Origin: Carnegiea gigantea
Taxonomy: Eukaryota > Streptophyta > Magnoliopsida > Caryophyllales > Cactaceae
DNA: 64,000 nt
Assembly: GCA_029747015.1 (NCBI GenBank)
Contig: JAKOGI010001339.1
Span: 186,001 to 250,000 of the forward strand
Direction: 5' to 3'
Shown: one piece after another, positions 35,543-46,795 of the stretch
Layout of the letters: every line of letters begins with the position of its first letter
Numbering within the stretch: position 1 is the stretch's first letter
Translations under genes and position numbers: made by a program
Notes under the pieces: model-generated
What the model saw: the letters and a program-made list of their open reading frames with translations, nothing else
What the model was told of the DNA's origin: nothing
Databases searched by the model: none

Positions 35543-36038
35543 CCCATCGAAATCGATGGATAGGAATTCGCTATGTGTTCAACAACCAACTCAACTAAAA
35601 GTTTAAGCTGATGGTTGAAAGCGCACGAATAGGTTTACACTCTAACACACCCCCTCACGCGGATGTCCTTTGAGCTTGAAGCGTTGATGCTGTAAAGGCT
35701 CTCCCTACCTTGCGCAATAAATCAATATGAGAGTTGCTGAGATTCGAACTCGATACCTCGAGTTCAGAAAGGCTCTGATACCATGATAAATTTTATATAT
35801 CAATTGGGCAATTAACAAAGAGTCATGCATACAAGCTCAAATGAGGTTCCATCCTAAAACCAATTGGTCATGGGTGGAGTAACTCACAAGCTTATATACA
35901 TGCTCAAACCCTTCAATTTTATCAATGTGGGACGACACCCACTTTCATATTCTTTGTATTTTTATCAATATGAAACAACACCCACTTTCATACTCCAATA
36001 CTATGGAACAAGAGTTGCCCATGGATCGATATCCTTTC
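35543..36038 (-). mobile_element. TRIM-like LTR retroelement (minus strand), truncated
   Basis: On the minus strand an LTR end ...ATTTATCA is followed at once by a tRNA-iMet primer site TGGTATCAGAGCC (35771-35783). A ~120-bp interior without coding follows, then a polypurine tract GAGGGGGTG (about 35648-35656) and an LTR start TGTTAGAGTGTAAACC (from 35647 downward). This is the layout of a terminal-repeat retrotransposon in miniature. The 3' LTR is cut short near 35570 and the outer end of the 5' LTR is unclear. A ~40-bp unit containing ACACCCACTTTCATA is duplicated near 35930 and 35975. Confidence 0.75.
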
Positions 36039-36058
36039 AGCCATTGTCACTATTGTAG

Positions 36059-36306
36059 AAAACGCTCACCAACTTGCATAAACAGTTCATTAAGTATCCT
36101 TTCAGCTTCCTTGCGGATGGGATCAATTTCATGGTGGCGCAGCTGGCGAGAGAGAGGACAATCTTCCCTCCGGCTTCAGTCGCATTGACTGTCCCGAGTA
36201 CCCAAAGTGGCTGCGGAACACTCCCCCCTCCCCCCCTTTTTATACTTTTGGGTTGGTTCAGTTAGACTTCAATGGGGACTTTGATCGAACAGTTGGTGAG
36301 CGTTTT
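36059..36306 (+). mobile_element. MITE-like element, 248 bp, 16-bp TIRs
   Basis: AAAACGCTCACCAACT (36059-36074) is the exact reverse complement of AGTTGGTGAGCGTTTT (36291-36306). No coding. Target duplication not resolved. Confidence 0.7.
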
Positions 36307-36943
36307 TCCCATGCAAATAAGAGCTTCTAATCTGGTGAATTGAAGAGAGAGTGGATGGGTATAATTGGGCGGGGACTAGTAGGCTTGGCAGTTGGCAGTT
36401 AAAAAAGTAATAATTTTTCTAGAGTCACCAAGCATTATGCTCGGCCTTTTCGGCCTAATAACCCTGAAATTGGGCCCGTCCTTAAGGGCCTCCTCAATCC
36501 GCATCACTATTTTCCTCGTCATACATGAGAAAGCCATGAATGTTGTTCCCCTTAAGGCTTCAATTTATCATTAGTTTTCAACTTTTTAAATGTTTTCTCA
36601 AATATTTTTATATGATTTTCTTAAAATCAGTCTTTCTAGAAATAGAGTTGTATATAGAGATAAGATTGTTTACATCTGAATCTCCTCATACCTTGTAAAA
36701 GCTATAATCACACTGTGCATTGGGAGGAGATTTTGTATGCTCGACTTTGGTTGTGATTGTGAAAACAAGTTATTATGATTTATCAGACTATTATGACAGA
36801 TATAATGCGAACTGGTCTTTGCTCGATGTACAAAGAGCATGTTATGTTGTATTAGTGAAGTAAATGACGCACATTATGTCAACCCTCCCAGATTAAATAC
36901 GGGCAAGCAATTTTGAAAAGTGTCGCAAATCTTATACTTTTTT
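36307..36943. other. Unassigned, possible faint F-box relic
   Basis: Mostly unrecognised. Near 36750 GGTTGTGATTGTGAAAAC resembles the FGYDCEN segment of the FBA loci, but the surrounding protein similarity is too weak to call. Confidence 0.35.
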
Positions 36944-37517
36944 TGTTGGTGCCATGAGATTGTGCGGGACTTCCGATGTCACCTGTGTTGTATCTATGCT
37001 CTTTAAGACACCTATGCTAGGTTGAAGATCCTTTCCTTTTTGAAAAGATGACACTTGGTGGTTGAGGCACATGTTAACGGCTAGGATTATTTCTTGGTGC
37101 TTTTGAAGCTTCTCTATAAATATTATGTTATTTAGCCTAGTTTGGTGCGAACATCAGCATGGGTATTTTGTGTGGCCATTTAGGCCCATTGGGACCATTC
37201 ATGGTGTGGCCAATTTATGCCAAAATTTGGGAGCTATTCCATTGTGGGTGAGATCAAGGAAAGTTTTGGTGAGAGTTTGTGTGAGTTAGTTGTTATCTCT
37301 CTTTGATTGATCACTTCGGTTAAGGTCATTCATTATAATCTCCCTCAATTAGTGGATTCATTTTGCTTATCATTGCCTGTGGTTTTTCCCATTTGAGTTT
37401 TCCACTTTAAAATCTAGTCTCCTGTTTTTTGTTTGATCTTGTTTTATTTTTCTCGATTTGTTTGTCATCCTATATTTCGCTTCTGCTATATTAATTACTC
37501 TAATACTGGCCCTAACA
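36944..37517 (+). mobile_element. Ty1/copia-type LTR, 574 bp, followed by a primer site
   Basis: The segment begins TGTTGGTGCC and ends GCCCTAACA (TG...CA). It has a TATA-like CTCTATAAATATT near 37112 and is followed after two bases by TGGTATGAGACC (37520-37531), a two-change version of the iMet primer site. Leader-like sequence continues to about 37740, with no gag recognised. It is therefore a 5' LTR with a truncated interior. The LTR start is inferred from the TGTT/AACA symmetry only. Confidence 0.6.
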
Positions 37518-37531
37518 AGTGGTATGAGACC

Positions 37532-39125
37532 AATCTTTGCTTTACATACGATTCAACGAGAAAATTGGTCATGAGGCTGTGATGATTTTAGGTCATGCAA
37601 CTAATCGGAGCAGTTGGGTTGAGACGTCTTTTTGGAGTTGGAACTTGTCATTAGCTTGGCGCTTATTGCTAATGGTCTCTGGGGTTGAGATTTTCTCTCT
37701 CCTAAGTTGTCATTTGCTGGCTTTGCCACCATAACAGTCTCTTTGTAGGTTGCCCGCCAAGTGCTCGATAAAATGTTGATGTGAAAACATCTAAAATGGA
37801 TGCACGCTTAATGCAATAGTGTAGTGTCTTTAGCCCTATTTGGACCTAAGAAAACAAGGTGGAAAAAAATTGAAAGAAAAAAAAAATGAGGAGGAAAGTT
37901 TTTTTTCGTCTTGTTTAGATTAGGGAAAAATTACAGGGGCAAAAAATGATATTCACGCAAATTTTTTTTTGGCTGCTTTGTTAGGAAATGGGAAAATTGA
38001 TCAAGGAAAGAAAAATTGTACAAGAAAACAATAAAAAAATAAAAATAAAATAAAATAAACGACCAATGCCCTTGTTTGTCGTTTGTCCAATCTCCCTTTG
38101 GCTTGAGAATTATACTAAATTAACTATATGATTTAACGTGTATTTCTGGATTTTATGGTGACATGATATAAGCAGTAGAAAACGATTCAGACCAGAAAAA
38201 AAAGAAAAAAGTTCGTAGAAAATACAATACATACTATAAATTTATGCCAAGATCGAGAGCTTTCGGCTCAAATGTAGCGAGTCACTTTCATTTTTCATCT
38301 GGAAGATCTAAGACCGAATCTTAGTGGCTGTACAATGGACTTGGTGTTGTAAGTGTTTGTGTGGACAAAGCAATCTGCCTATGTGTCTAGGCTTTGACAG
38401 GGGTTGTCCTATCTCTCCCCTCCCCTACATTATGCAGGCTGTTGGGCCTCATGGATAAGAGTCCAGAATCCTTAATATTTTACCTTATGGATATAACTGA
38501 TGCCCAAGTCTCCTGGGCTTCTTTTTCAGTAAGTAGTCTTCAATCTCCATCCAGGCTAGGCCATGGTAGCATCATCCACTGGCCTCCCGTCTCTTTGCTC
38601 TTAGTGATTTCACCCCATCTCACCTGATATGATGAGAGAGTTGAGCATGAATCCTACCGTTCTTTCGGGGAACTCGTCTTTGATAGGGCACTTGCCCAAT
38701 AGATCTTTGCTTTTCATTACGCTCTTTTCATTACTAGTTTTGAATAGCATGCAATGCGTGCATGACTGTTTAATTTCATGTATAAAATATTAAAAATCTT
38801 AACATAAACAAATTTCAATATAATGACATTCATTCATTGAAGATCATAGTACTTTAATTTATTATTGTACAAAGTGTGTATGTCTATAGAATTTTTGAAT
38901 ATGAAATAAATAACTCTAAATATTACTTATTAATTAAAATGGATTTTCGAATATTGGGGTTTTAAAAAAATAGAGTTGGTGTAGCATAAACCCTCTACGT
39001 TAACTTAGTCAAAACTTGGCTTGAGCTTGATTGAACTCATTTAGTTATTTAGACAAAAGATAACCCATATTCCATATGGTACTTAGGATTTATTTTAATT
39101 TGGATATTGTAAGCCAATCTTAATG
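37532..39125. other. Leader remnant and intergenic sequence
   Basis: No domain recognised. Short open frames at 37537-37734 and 38394-38627 lack motifs. Confidence 0.45.
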
Positions 39126-39130
39126 CGTAC

Positions 39131-39161
39131 TGTAGATATTATTAGATATCATTAGATATTT

Positions 39162-39214
<53 letters not shown>

Positions 39215-39301
39215 GCCCACATGTACAGTCAGTTAGTTCCTTTTCAATACAATATCCACAATGACTTGCTTCTTCTCTGCTTCTCTCTCTAAAACTATTC
39301 C
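39131..39301 (+). repeat. 5' LTR of the copia element (171 bp)
   Basis: Starts TGTAGATATTATTAG, contains a (TA)n run at about 39162-39214, then CAGTTAGTTCC, TTTTCAATACAATATC and a CT-rich end. The last dinucleotide is CC rather than CA. Confidence 0.92.
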
Positions 39302-39313
39302 TGGTATCAGAGC
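39302..39313 (+). promoter_or_regulatory. Primer binding site of the copia element
   Basis: TGGTATCAGAGC, complementary to the 3' end of initiator tRNA-Met, immediately after the 5' LTR. Confidence 0.92.
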
Positions 39314-39518
39314 GCCATAGGCATAGCATTCTGGGCAAATTCAATCCGTTTATTCATTTCCTATCTTCGATCAGTTGATTTGATGCATCAACAGATCCAG
39401 CCAAAATCAATCCAGCTAAACACATATCATTCTTGATTCGATTGAATGAATTCAATCAACCTAGCTATCACACTTACATTCTGGACTAGATTCTTGATTG
39501 TTCTTGATTCGATTATCA

Positions 39519-40415
39519 ATGGCGAGTGGTGATCAATTTCAAATCAATCAAACAACAAGAAACTCTTACTATCTCTCGAATTCAGATCATCCTGGAATGA
39601 TCTTGACAAATAAGCAGTTAAATGGAGGAAATTATGTGAACTGGAGTAATACAGTTCGCATGGGATTGGGTGCTAAGCTCAAGTTAGGGTTCATAGATGG
39701 TAGTCAACCTAAACCAGGTGACGATTCACCAGACATACAGAATTGGCTAACTTGTGATTACATGGTAAGGTGTTGGCTGTTGAATTCATTAACACCTGAG
39801 ATTTCTGAATGCTTTATGTATGCAAAATTTGCTAAAGAACTTTGGGATGAACTAGCAGAACGTTTTGGTGAGGCAAATGGCCTGCTGATATACTAGTTGC
39901 ATCAAGAACTAACTCTGCTAATGTAAGAAAATGATCCTGTATTTGTATATTTTTGAAAGATGAAAAAGATCTGGGATGAACATCAAGATCTTGATGGCTT
40001 GCCTCAGTGTACGTGTGGTATTATGACAAAATGTACATGCAATCTGGGCAAAAAGCTGCAAGAAAGAGATACAAGGAATAAACTCATCTAATTTTTGATG
40101 GGGCTTAATTCCAGTCATGGCATCCTCAGAAATCAGATACTTGCTATGGAGCCCTTACCAACCTTAAACAGGGCATATTATCTCATTCAACAAGCTGACA
40201 AGTAAAGGCAAGTTGCAGATGCAATGAATGTGAAGTATGAAGTGGAGGTATGTAATGTGCAAAAGCAAAGCCACAATCCTGGAAAGAAAGACATCAAGAG
40301 AGGCAGAACTGATAAGGGTGATAAATATTGCACTCATTGCAAGGTTAAAGGACATACAACAGAGATATGCTTCAAAATACATGGATATCCAGAATGGTAT
40401 AAACAGAAGTATTGA
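39519..40415 (+). pseudogene. copia gag, multiple stops
   Basis: The likely start is the ATG at 39519 (MASGDQFQINQ). The N-terminal copia gag block NGGNYVNWSNTVRMGL is at about 39620-39670, followed by WLLNSLTPEIS and LWDELAERFG. A zinc knuckle CTHCKVKGHTTEIC (CX2CX4HX4C) lies near 40330-40370. At least five in-frame stops occur, the first at 39894, another at 40204 and one at the end near 40413. The nucleocapsid protein would package element RNA if intact. Confidence 0.88.
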
Positions 40416-40418
40416 GCC

Positions 40419-40970
40419 ATGACAGCAGCTCAAGTATCTGTATACGATTCACAAGAGCATGCTGATCTCAAGAGTCCCTTACATTTCAATGAGAACCAAG
40501 AAAACAATCAACCTAACATGAATTCTGCAATGATCAATGCAGTTTGCCAGGAAGTATTGAAAGTTCTCAAGAACCAGCAGGCACCACCTTCTTCAAGCTC
40601 AAATGACCAAACAAATAGCTCATTTGCAGGTAATGCATTGGTGACTTCCTCATTTACAGTGTCATCATCAAACACTATATTATTAAACACTATGAGTTGG
40701 ATCATAGACTCAGGAGCATCAGGTCATATGACCCCACATATTCAGTTGTTCTCTTCTATTAAAAAATCCAACAAGCCTATTATTATAGGATTTCCTGATG
40801 GGATCACAAAACTAGTTACAAGCACTGGAGATGTACCTATAACCAATGGTATTGTACTCAAGGATGTGCTATATGTGCCTGACTTCAAGCACAACTTGTT
40901 ATCAGTAAGCAAGATATTGGGTGACACAAAATTAGTTGTTTATTTTACAACCAATAGGTTCTTTTTATAG
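40419..40970 (+). pseudogene. copia protease region
   Basis: An open stretch of 183 codons. A Ser/Asn-rich linker precedes the aspartic protease active site WIIDSGASGHMT near 40697-40732, then VLKDVLYVPDFKHNLLSV near 40857-40910, the usual end of the copia protease core. A TAG at 40968 separates it from integrase. Confidence 0.88.
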
Positions 40971-40991
40971 GACCCTATTTCTAAAGGGAAT

Positions 40992-42450
40992 GTGGTTGAA
41001 GGATATCAGGCAGGAGGCCTTTATAAGATGTCTATGCCCATTGCATACCAGCGTCAAGCAGATCATCCAGGGGTAGCAGATATTTCAAGGGTTACTTGTG
41101 TGGACAGAAAACATAATCAGCAATTGAATGGGAGTAATATAAGCACAACTTTAGATTGTTTGCTATGGCATGCCAGACTAGGACATGGATCTTTGTCCAA
41201 GCTGGCACATATTCCATGTATTGACAAATACTTAAATAAGGCTGATTTTTCATGTGAAGCTTGTATTTTGGCAAAATTTCATAGAGATCCCTTTTCCTTG
41301 AGTAAGTCAACAGCATCAGTGCCTTTTGAATTGGTTCATATGGACTTGTGGGGGCCTTACAAGGTGCCAGACTTAATAGGGGCAACATATTTCCTGACTG
41401 TGGTGGATCACACTAGATGCACTTGGGTTTACTTGTTGCAAAACAAAATGCAAACACCCACACAGATTCAAAATTTTATTGCATATATACAAAATCACTT
41501 CAAAGGAAAAATCAAGTATATTAGAAGTGATAATGGGACAGAATTCTTCAAGACTTCTGTTCAGATCTATTTAGGAAGCATTGCATTGAACATCAAAGGA
41601 GTGTCTCAAAAACTCCTCAATAAAATGGTCGAGTTGAGAGGAAACACAGACACCTTGTTGAAACAGCAAGAGCAATGAGGATTTATGCAAATCTGCCCTA
41701 CAAATTTTGGGGTGCATGTATATTGGCTGTAACTCATATCATAAATAGGTTGTCATCTACTAATCTACAATGGAAGTCACCATACCAGATGCTATTCCAC
41801 TGCCACCCTGACTTAACAGGATTAAGAGTTATTGGATATCTTTGTTATGCATTGGATTTAAATCAAACCAATAAGTTTGGAGCTAAAGCAAGGAAATGTA
41901 TCTTTATTGGATATCCACAAGGTCAAAAGGCTTACAAGTTATATGACTTAGAAACTCACAAAAAATTTGTGAGTAGAGATGTCAGATTCATAGAACATAT
42001 GCTGCCTTTCAAACAAACAGACACACAAGATACACCTCCAAATGCTAGGTTGTTCCCCACTCTGCCAGTTGCACCTGAGGAGGACATATTGCAACCTGAT
42101 CAAGGAAATGCAAGCACACCAATTCTTGGACATGGGTCACCAACAGCACTGCAACATCCCTCTGTATCACAAGACTCACCAACAGAATGTGCCAGCACCT
42201 AGTGTGCCTGTATAGTCTGTGCCTGCACCTGTCAGAAGAAGCAGTAGAATGTCACAACCTCCAGCTTGGTTACAAGACTTTGCATACAATATCACTACGA
42301 TCACACCCCATACAGCAAAAGTGCTTTACCCTTTGTACAAACGTGAAGACTTCTAGAATTCGAAGCCTGAATACAGGGCTTCCCTTTTCAATATCCTATC
42401 TACTTCAGAACCTTCTACCTATGCTCAAGCCAAGAGTGATCCAAGATGGA
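40992..42450 (+). pseudogene. copia integrase, frameshifted
   Basis: The HHCC zinc-binding region (WHARLGHGSL ... CEACILAK) is at about 41165-41275. The catalytic core has HMDLWGPY (first Asp, near 41340) and IRSDNGTEF (second Asp, near 41525). The third acidic residue, in the VERKHRHL block near 41640, lies in a different frame because of a shift around 41600, and a TAA sits just before it. The C-terminal region with IGYPQGQKAYKLYD and SRDVRFIEH follows (41675-42202). The linker to RT is also out of frame. Integrase normally inserts the cDNA into the host genome; this copy cannot be made as one protein. Confidence 0.88.
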
Positions 42451-42458
42451 TAGAAGCA

Positions 42459-43910
42459 ATGGATAAGGAAATATCTACCTTGGAAGCTAATGACACATGG
42501 GAGATAGTTTACCTTCCGAAAGGAAAACGGGCAATTAGTTCAAAATGGGTGTTTAAGATCAAATTCAAACCAGATGAGACTATTGAAAGACACAAAGCCC
42601 GGTTTGTGGTCAGAGGTTTTGACCAAATAAAGGACAAAGACTTCAAGCACACATTCTCTCCAGTGGCAAAATTACCTACAGTGAGAATACTCATTGCATT
42701 AGCCACACAAAAGGGATGGCCTCTTCATCAACTAGACATCAACAATGCATTCCTTCATGGATTCTTAGATGAGGAAGTGTATATTTCACCTCCTGAAGGG
42801 TATTCCAAGGCTGATGGCAAAGTTTGTAGGCTAAAGAGGTCCTTGTATGGGCTTAAACAAGCCTCAAGGCAATGGAACAAAGAATTTACCAAGTTTCTGA
42901 TCAAGCAAGGTTTTCAACAGTCAAAAGGGGATTATTCTTTATTCACTAGAGGCAAGAACACATCCTTCATTGCATTACTAGTGTATGTAGATGATGTGAT
43001 TATCACTGGTAATGATGTTCAAGGCATAGCCAAGCTCAAACAAGACTTGGATTTGGCATTCACAATTAAGGACTTAGGAGATCTAACCTATTTCCTTGGA
43101 ATCGAAGTTGCTAGATCATCTACTGGGAGTACATTACAACAGAGGAAATATGCAACTGACATTCTCATGGATATGGGATTGATAGCATGTAAACCTATAC
43201 CATTTCCTTTGCCTACAAATCTCAAGTACAGTACTGACTCAGGGGAGTTGCTATCACAACCTGAAACCTATCGAAAACTTGTGGGAAAGCTATTATATTT
43301 GATCATTACCCGTCCTGATATGCCTTATGCAATCCAACATCTTAGCCAGTTTTTGAGTCATCCTAGAGAGCCTCACGCGCAAGCTGCTCTTCATCTCCTC
43401 AGATATCTTAAAGGCACCATTGACACTGGCCTTTTTTATCCTTCTCAAACTAGTCTTGCATTACAAGGATACGCTGATGCTGATTGGGGAAGATGCATGT
43501 TTAGTCAAAAATCCATTACTCGTTATTGCGTTTTTTTGGGAAATTCTCTCATATCATGGAAAACCAAGAAGCAGAAAACAACTTCAAAATCCTCAGCTGA
43601 ATCAGAATATCGTGCTATGTCTGATACAACCAGTGAATAAGTTTAGATAGCTGGTATTCTCAACGATCTCCAAGTTCCTGTATGTTACCCTGTCATACTT
43701 CACTGTGATAACAAGGCTGCTCAACATATTACTGCCAATCCTATATTTCACAATAGAACTAAACATCTTGACATTGATCGTCATTACATTCGAGGCAAAA
43801 TCACAGATTGTTTCCTTCAAACATCTCATGTTAGCTCTAAATCTCAGCTGGCTGATATCATGACCAAACCTCTTCCAGCATCTTAGCATCACCTTCTCAG
43901 CATCAAGTTG
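42459..43910 (+). pseudogene. copia reverse transcriptase and RNase H
   Basis: The longest open frame in the window (42459-43640, 393 codons). RT motifs: FSPVAKLPTVRILIALA, LDINNAFLHG at residues 92-101, SLYGLKQA, and the catalytic YVDD at 176-179 in LVYVDDVIITGND. The RNase H part has YADADWG, TSKSSAESEYRAM, then after stops at 43638 and 43646 HCDNKAA and DIDRHYIRGK, ending near SQLADIMTKPLP. Catalytic residues appear intact, and decay is limited to a few stops after residue 393. Confidence 0.92.
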
Positions 43911-43938
43911 GGACTAGTGTTTCCCCCAAGTCCCACTT

Positions 43939-43948
43939 GAGGGGGGGA
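43939..43948 (+). promoter_or_regulatory. Polypurine tract of the copia element
   Basis: GAGGGGGGGA directly before the 3' LTR, the expected plus-strand primer. Confidence 0.9.
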
Positions 43949-43979
43949 TGTAGATATTATTAGATATCATTAGATATTT

Positions 43980-44062
<83 letters not shown>

Positions 44063-44147
44063 CCACATGTACAGTCAGTTAGTTCCTTTTCAATACAATA
44101 TCTATAATGACTTTCTTCTTCTCTGCTTCTCTCTCGAAAACTCTTCA
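43949..44147 (+). repeat. 3' LTR of the copia element (199 bp)
   Basis: Same as the 5' LTR except for a longer (AT)n run (about 43981-44056) and a few substitutions; ends CTCTTCA. Confidence 0.92.
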
Positions 44148-44152
44148 TGTAC

Positions 44153-45204
44153 AATATTGATAATTTTTGCTTTAAGCTAGAAGTTAAAGTTTTCAAAGTT
44201 AATTAATTAAGTACTTGTATGACTATAAGTTAGGTAGTATAAATATTAGAACCATAAAACAAATTCAATATGACAGTTTAGAGTTAAAATTTAACTTGAT
44301 TAAGGCTCAGCTGAAACCTAGTATGACCACAACCAAGGTATGCTCAAATTCGGATTGAACTTGAGCTAGGCACGTACTAAAGATACACTCTTGTATAATG
44401 CTATTTTTAAATTGAATAATTGTGCATATTGATTTGTAATCAATGAAGAACATGTTGTCAAGTACTCCCACTCACCCGCAGTCTATGGCATTAGCTTCAA
44501 TTTCAAGAATGATAGAATGTGTAATTTTTTTGCAAGGAGAAAACTCGACAAATTTATTGAACATCAATCCGCCATTAGACATAATATGATCCAGAAGTAT
44601 TTCTTGTCAAATATACATTTTATTGTAAATAAATAAGAGATAAAAATTTTAAGAGCAACTTTCTAGCGAGATTAGGAGAATAATACAACGAGGTAATTTG
44701 ACACTAATGGAAATGAAACCTCCTTAGTATGCATGGTAAAAATAGAAAGTCACAAAACTTGTTTTGACAATCGCGTAAAAGAAAATTGCCAAGGAATAGC
44801 AACTTAAAAAGGTAAACAAAAAAAACATACTAGATATGATAGAGTAGATGCGTGTTTTAAACTACGTATTATATGTAAATTATGAAGTGCTAAAGAATAG
44901 AAGTCATGAAAATGTTGAAAAAAAACTAGCCATAAGTTGCATAAACAACTAAATATATAACAATTAAGCTCTAATTATTTAATCAAAAAACTAAATCATT
45001 GCAAATAAACATCCAACATAATGATTAAAATTTCATCTAATCTTCACAAAATCAACTACGTAAACATGTAATAAGAAATTTTCACAAAAAACAGAGCTAT
45101 AGTAATCCAGGCAGCCCCCCCCCCCCCCAAAATTTTGTGGAGATGCAAGGTGATAAATTCTTGATCCAAGTTGGTAGCTCCTACTTTTTGCCTTTAATTT
45201 GTCT
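44153..45204. other. AT-rich intergenic sequence
   Basis: No gene recognised. A poly(C) run of about 12 is at 45115-45128. Confidence 0.5.
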
Positions 45205-45334
45205 TGTATAAGATGGTCTCACCAAATATTTTTGTAAGACGTAATTTACCACATCAGTTTATAGCTTCCTTTTATTTAATTATGTGCCATCTCACTCCGT
45301 CTCACAATAAGTTATTGAGAGACGGTCTTACACT
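45205..45334 (+). mobile_element. Small MITE-like inverted repeat, ~130 bp
   Basis: TGTATAAGATGGTCTCAC at the left is mirrored by GAGAGACGGTCTTACA at the right (imperfect). Both ends resemble a TGTAAGACCGTCTC-type plant MITE terminus. Target duplication not resolved. Confidence 0.55.
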
Positions 45335-46389
45335 AGAATTGGTGTTTTTCCTTTAACCTCTGATTATGGTGATAATAGTACAATCTTTTTAACAAGAGAT
45401 AATAGCACAAAATTAGATTCACGATAAAAACCATCCCATAACAACAACAACAAGAAGCAACAATAATAGTAAACATTATTATTATTTATTGAAATATTAG
45501 TGATTTTCAGTTTCAAATAGAAAGGCCAAAAAAATTTTTTGGGGGGGGGGGGGACATTAACAATGTGCATCACCCTTGTTGTTTCCTTATCAATAGAATA
45601 ATAGACGTTGGGCATGTGAGGTCTCTTTTCCTATAATATAAAATTGATTTTACTGAAACAACCGAACATTTCCTTTTCCCAAACTCTTTTTTTTGGTGGG
45701 GGAAGGGCGAGGAATAGGCTTATTGGACCAAAGATTGAGTGATCTAAAGTCAACTCAATCCAAAAATGACTCAATGTGAAACCAAAACCAAAACCAAACC
45801 TAATATGATTGATCCGAATATGTTCCGACCGGAAGTTAACTTCACCCATAATAAAACTAAACAGCTCGTTTGTGATGTTCTTGTTATTAACCATTCTCAA
45901 ATGATTTTGGCGTACGACACTTGTTTAGCAACATTTGTATCTCAAATTGAGAACAATTTTTTTGGGGCATAAAATTGGCATATTTAATTTTTGTCATGAT
46001 TACAACAATTTATGCAGAAAGATGAACATTTTAGATCCAATTGTTGAAGAAAAAAGATCCATGTTTTGAAATAAAGAAAATAAAAATTAAGAAAAGATGA
46101 TGACCCAGAATACACCCACCCCCCAAGGCAAAAAAAAAAAAAAAAGAAGATTTCTCAGTTTTTAATACCACTGTGTTTTCATTTCTTTTTCTAAAATTAA
46201 GCTTAAGGGTGTCTATGAGCCAAAAAATGTTCAACTACTATTTTTACAAGTCCTTATTTTTGCAAGACGAAGCCCAATACTATCTCTCTCAGAGTATTGC
46301 AACTATCCAATAGTTAATAGATTATTCTTCTAAATTGCTCACATTTAATTTAATTTCAGTTTTTTTTCCTTTAAGATTGTTTAATGTCT
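45335..46389. other. AT-rich intergenic sequence
   Basis: No gene. A poly(G) run lies at about 45540-45553 and an A-run near 46130-46145. Confidence 0.5.
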
Positions 46390-46795
46390 GGTTGATGATT
46401 GAATTATCAATGATTTTCTTTTTCTTTTAAAAGAAATTTGACTATTCGAATGTCACTATGAAAGAATATGGGTTGCTAGCCTTGCTTTATGGTATGTAGA
46501 TTTAGATAATTAGATGTGTTGTTCACATAATTTAATTAATTATTCTTCTTTTTGATTTGGATTGAGTTCCTATTTTTATTTGATTTGATGTAGATTTATG
46601 AGTTGACTTGTTTAGTTGTTTGCCATGACCTATTTTCTGCTTTTTTTTAATTAAAAAAATTGTATTGAGTTGTCCAATTTATTATGCACTGTAATATAGT
46701 TTACCTTTAGGCTCTAAATAAATTACACTTTTTTCTCTTTCTAATTTGTTACGTAGAGAAAGATATAATTGACTCAATTTCTAATGAGACTTTTC
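46390..46795 (-). repeat. Dispersed repeat, inverted partner of 20320-20712
   Basis: Reverse complement of the 20.3-kb repeat, with the same landmarks in reverse order; about 26 kb lies between the two. Confidence 0.75.

Larger units (their letters stand above)
39131..44147 (+). mobile_element. Complete but decayed Ty1/copia retrotransposon, 5,017 bp
   Basis: Two LTRs (39131-39301 and 43949-44147) flank gag-protease-integrase-RT-RNase H in copia order, with a primer site and polypurine tract in place. The 5-bp flanks are CGTAC (39126-39130) and TGTAC (44148-44152), a target duplication with one C/T change. Outside the AT tract the LTRs differ at roughly 7-8 of ~115 positions by eye, so the insertion is not recent. 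Many in-frame stops and at least one frameshift make it non-autonomous now. Confidence 0.95.

Noticed and set aside
35640..35790. tRNA-derived SINE suggested by GTTCGAATCTC and GGTATCAGAGCC on the minus strand
   Set aside because: The GGTATCAGAGCC is a primer site directly after an LTR end, and a polypurine tract plus TGTTAGAG LTR start follow; TRIM structure fits better.
37700..37790. GTTGCCCGCCAAGTGCTCGA resembling a pentatricopeptide-type coding fragment
   Set aside because: Too short and without a second repeat; no support for a PPR gene.
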